Positions 33,759 through 36,087 of a stretch of DNA of 36,087 nucleotides are shown one piece after another. Each line of letters begins with the position of its first letter. Position 1 is the first letter of the stretch. A program made the position numbers and the translations under genes. The notes below the pieces were generated by a model, which was not told the origin of the DNA, ran no database searches, and was given only the letters and a program-made list of their open reading frames with translations. Source of the DNA: Acidobacteriota bacterium (GTDB lineage Bacteria > Acidobacteriota > Vicinamibacteria > Vicinamibacterales > CAVVIG01); assembly GCA_023265155.1 (NCBI GenBank), contig JAHFUL010000002.1, forward strand, positions 1 through 36,087, written 5' to 3'.

Positions 33759-34736
33759 CTACGGTACGAGCACGATTTTGCCGAACGACCCTGGCTGAAG
33801 AACGGCCTCATGCGCTTTGGACGCATCAGCAAGCGGAAACTCCCGGCCGACGACGGGATTGAGTGTGCCGTTGGCGAGGCCCGCGACGAGCGCCGAATGG
33901 ATGGACACGAGCTCTGAGGGACCTGCGTTGAAGAGCGTCATCCCCACGATCGCGGCGTCCTTCCCCATCGTGCCTCGCGGATCGATCTCGATGCGCCCGC
34001 GATTGCCGATGACGACGACGCGGCCGCCGAACGCCAGGACGGTGAGATCCTTGTCCAGGTTGAGGTGCGCAGCCATCTCCAAGACGATGTTCACGCCGCG
34101 ACCCCCGGTGGCGGGCATCACCCCGTCCAGGTAATTCGGTTCGCGATGGTTCAGCACGACGTCGGCGCCGTGCTCACGCACGACAGCAAGTCCCTTCTCC
34201 GTTCCCCCGGTGCCGATCACGGTCATGCCGTGCGACTTCGCGATCTCGACGGCGCCGATTCCCACGCCGCCGGTCGCACCATGAACGAGCACGGTTTCCC
34301 CCGCCTTCGCATTCGCGCGGACCAAGAGCGCGCGGTACGCGGTCGCATAGGGAACGCCGAGCGCCGCGCCCTGGGCGAACGAGACGCGATCGGGAAGGCG
34401 GTGAACCTGAGCGGGCGTGCAGAGCGCCTTCTCCGCGTACGTGCCGGCGCCCGCGACGGACACGTTGTCGCCGGCGATGTACACGCGGTCGCCCGGTTTC
34501 CAGGTCGTGATCTCCGTGCCGACCGCCTCGACTTCGCCCGCGCCGTCGGTGCCGGGCACCCAGGGCAGATTCGGCTTGCGGGCGTAGACGCCGGCGCGAA
34601 TGTACGTCTCGACAGGATTCACGCCGGCGGCGCGAATGCGGACCAGGATCTGCGAGGGTCCCGGTTTCGGATCCGGAACCTCTTCGGCACGCATGACATC
34701 GGGGGCGCCGAACTCGCGGACAAGAATGGTGCGCAT
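33759..34736 (-). CDS. NADPH:quinone reductase-like MDR/zinc-alcohol-dehydrogenase family oxidoreductase
   Basis: [57 protein letters not shown]. Start ATG 34736; the longer ORF upstream is antisense to ispG. Confidence 0.88.
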   Translation of the reverse strand: MRTILVREFGAPDVMRAEEVPDPKPGPSQILVRIRAAGVNPVETYIRAGVYARKPNLPWVPGTDGAGEVEAVGTEITTWKPGDRVYIAGDNVSVAGAGTYAEKALCTPAQVHRLPDRVSFAQGAALGVPYATAYRALLVRANAKAGETVLVHGATGGVGIGAVEIAKSHGMTVIGTGGTEKGLAVVREHGADVVLNHREPNYLDGVMPATGGRGVNIVLEMAAHLNLDKDLTVLAFGGRVVVIGNRGRIEIDPRGTMGKDAAIVGMTLFNAGPSELVSIHSALVAGLANGTLNPVVGREFPLADASKAHEAVLQPGSFGKIVLVP

Positions 34737-34763
34737 GGGGCACGATGCTATCATGAGAAATTG

Positions 34764-35999
34764 ATGTCGGTCGTAAGACTCCATAAGACTGTGGGCGTGA
34801 AAGTCGGCGCCGGAAAAGGCGTCCAGGTCGGCGGAGGCGCGCCGGTCGTCGTGCAATCGATGACGATGACCGACACAGCCGATCGGGTGGCCACCGCCGC
34901 GCAGTGCATCGAGCTGGCGGAAGCGGGATCCGAAATGGTCCGCGTCACGGTGAATGTGCCCGAAGCGGCCGCCGCGGTACCCGAGATCAAGCAGCGGATG
35001 CTCGACGCCGGCTGTATGGTGCCGCTGATTGGCGACTTCCACTACAACGGGCACATCCTGCTGACGAAGTTTCCTGCCTGCGCGGCCGCGCTGGACAAGT
35101 ATCGGATCAATCCAGGGAATGTCGGCACCGGAATGCGCCGCGACGAACAGTTCGCCACCATCTGCAAGGTCGCGGTGGACAACGCCAGGCCGGTGCGCAT
35201 CGGCGTCAACGGCGGATCGCTCAATCAGGATCTCGTCGTGGCGAAGATGCAGGAGAACACGGATCGGAATCTCGGCAGGACATCGGAAGAGATCATCAAC
35301 GAATGCATGGTGCTCTCGGCAGTCGATTCGACCGCGCGGGCCCTCGAGAGCGGCTTGCGAACAGATCAGGTCATCATTTCCTGCAAGACCTCGCGTCCGC
35401 GGGACTTGATCGCGGTCTATCGCGCACTGGCTCGAGAAACCGATCAACCACTGCATCTCGGCCTCACCGAGGCTGGCATGGGCATGAAGGGGCTGGTCTG
35501 GTCGGCATCCGCCATGGGCGTGCTGCTCAACGAGGGCATCGGCGACACGATTCGCGTCTCGCTCACGCCGAAACCGAACGGCGATCGGCGCGAAGAGGTG
35601 TACGCCGCGTGCGAGCTGCTGCAAGCGCTCGGGTTACGGTCGTTCTCTCCCAGTGTCACGGCGTGCCCGGGCTGCGGCCGGACGACGAGCACGACGTTTC
35701 AGGAGCTGGCGGAACGGACGCAGGACTACATCCGCGAGAAGATGCCCGAGTGGAAGAGCCAGTACGAGGGCGTCGAGGCGATGACCCTCGCCGTGATGGG
35801 ATGCGTCGTGAACGGCCCCGGCGAGTCGAAGGCGGCGAACATCGGCATCAGCCTGCCGGGCACGGGCGAGGCGCCCAACTGTCCCATCTACATTGATGGC
35901 GAGCACGTGAAGACGCTGCGCGGGACCTACGCGGAGCTCGCCGCCGCGTTTCAGCGGCTCGTGGATGATTACGTCGAGCACAAGTACGCCCGACGCTGA
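34764..35999 (+). CDS. ispG: 4-hydroxy-3-methylbut-2-enyl diphosphate synthase
   Basis: [48 protein letters not shown] and [11 protein letters not shown] (three cluster cysteines). Start ATG 34764. Confidence 0.95.
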   Translation: MSVVRLHKTVGVKVGAGKGVQVGGGAPVVVQSMTMTDTADRVATAAQCIELAEAGSEMVRVTVNVPEAAAAVPEIKQRMLDAGCMVPLIGDFHYNGHILLTKFPACAAALDKYRINPGNVGTGMRRDEQFATICKVAVDNARPVRIGVNGGSLNQDLVVAKMQENTDRNLGRTSEEIINECMVLSAVDSTARALESGLRTDQVIISCKTSRPRDLIAVYRALARETDQPLHLGLTEAGMGMKGLVWSASAMGVLLNEGIGDTIRVSLTPKPNGDRREEVYAACELLQALGLRSFSPSVTACPGCGRTTSTTFQELAERTQDYIREKMPEWKSQYEGVEAMTLAVMGCVVNGPGESKAANIGISLPGTGEAPNCPIYIDGEHVKTLRGTYAELAAAFQRLVDDYVEHKYARR

Positions 36000-36087
36000 T
36001 CGCCTCCTGCGGGATGTTCTCCATCGCATCTGGGGCTTCTCCGATTTCCGTCCCCTGCAGCGGGAGGCGATGCACGCCATCCTCGAG
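35965..36087 (+). CDS. recQ: 5' end of a RecQ-like ATP-dependent DNA helicase (truncated by the window)
   Basis: Frame from ATG 35965 reads [41 protein letters not shown], matching the RecQ F-G/S-x-x-FRPxQ-x-x(A/I) N-terminal pattern; overlaps the ispG 3' end. Not in the supplied ORF track. Confidence 0.6.
   Translation, partial: MITSSTSTPDADRLLRDVLHRIWGFSDFRPLQREAMHAILE

Noticed and set aside
33759-35624. 621-aa minus-strand ORF taken as one protein
   Set aside because: Only the part from 34736 down encodes the MDR oxidoreductase; the upstream part is antisense to ispG.
34065-35999. 644-aa plus-strand ORF taken as one protein
   Set aside because: Codons before 34764 are antisense to the MDR gene; IspG homology begins at [15 protein letters not shown].

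Overview
This is a GC-rich, densely coded bacterial chromosomal window. The VWFA-related proteins of the type common in Acidobacteriota, together with the M14, UPF0182 and Uma2 families, suggest an acidobacterial (possibly Vicinamibacteria-like) origin; that is inference. Recognisable genes: M14 metallopeptidase, class I/II aminotransferase, Uma2-family protein, topoisomerase IV subunits (parE and parC, same strand, about 14 kb apart), a five-gene block of secreted proteins between them (one large unknown, one VWFA protein with an intact MIDAS, three tandem VWFA-like/TPR paralogs with a degenerate MIDAS), a NYN-domain protein with two likely LOTUS/OST-HTH domains, a Nudix hydrolase, a DUF349 repeat protein, a two-domain FKBP, a UPF0182 membrane protein, a quinone-reductase/cytochrome c cluster, ispG, and the start of a recQ-like helicase at the right edge. 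The most unusual signals are non-coding: (i) two copies of a ~135 bp element in opposite orientation, with near-perfect inverted repeats flanking two GGGGTCTGACCCC palindromes, one copy exactly filling the gap between two convergent stop codons; (ii) a dispersed hairpin family with a constant TGAA/GAA-type apex and CTACG tail but different, self-complementary stems, one member of which was amplified with the last codons of a neighbouring gene into a 60-bp tandem array; (iii) a gene-end fossil that marks the left edge of a tandem duplication in the VWFA cluster.
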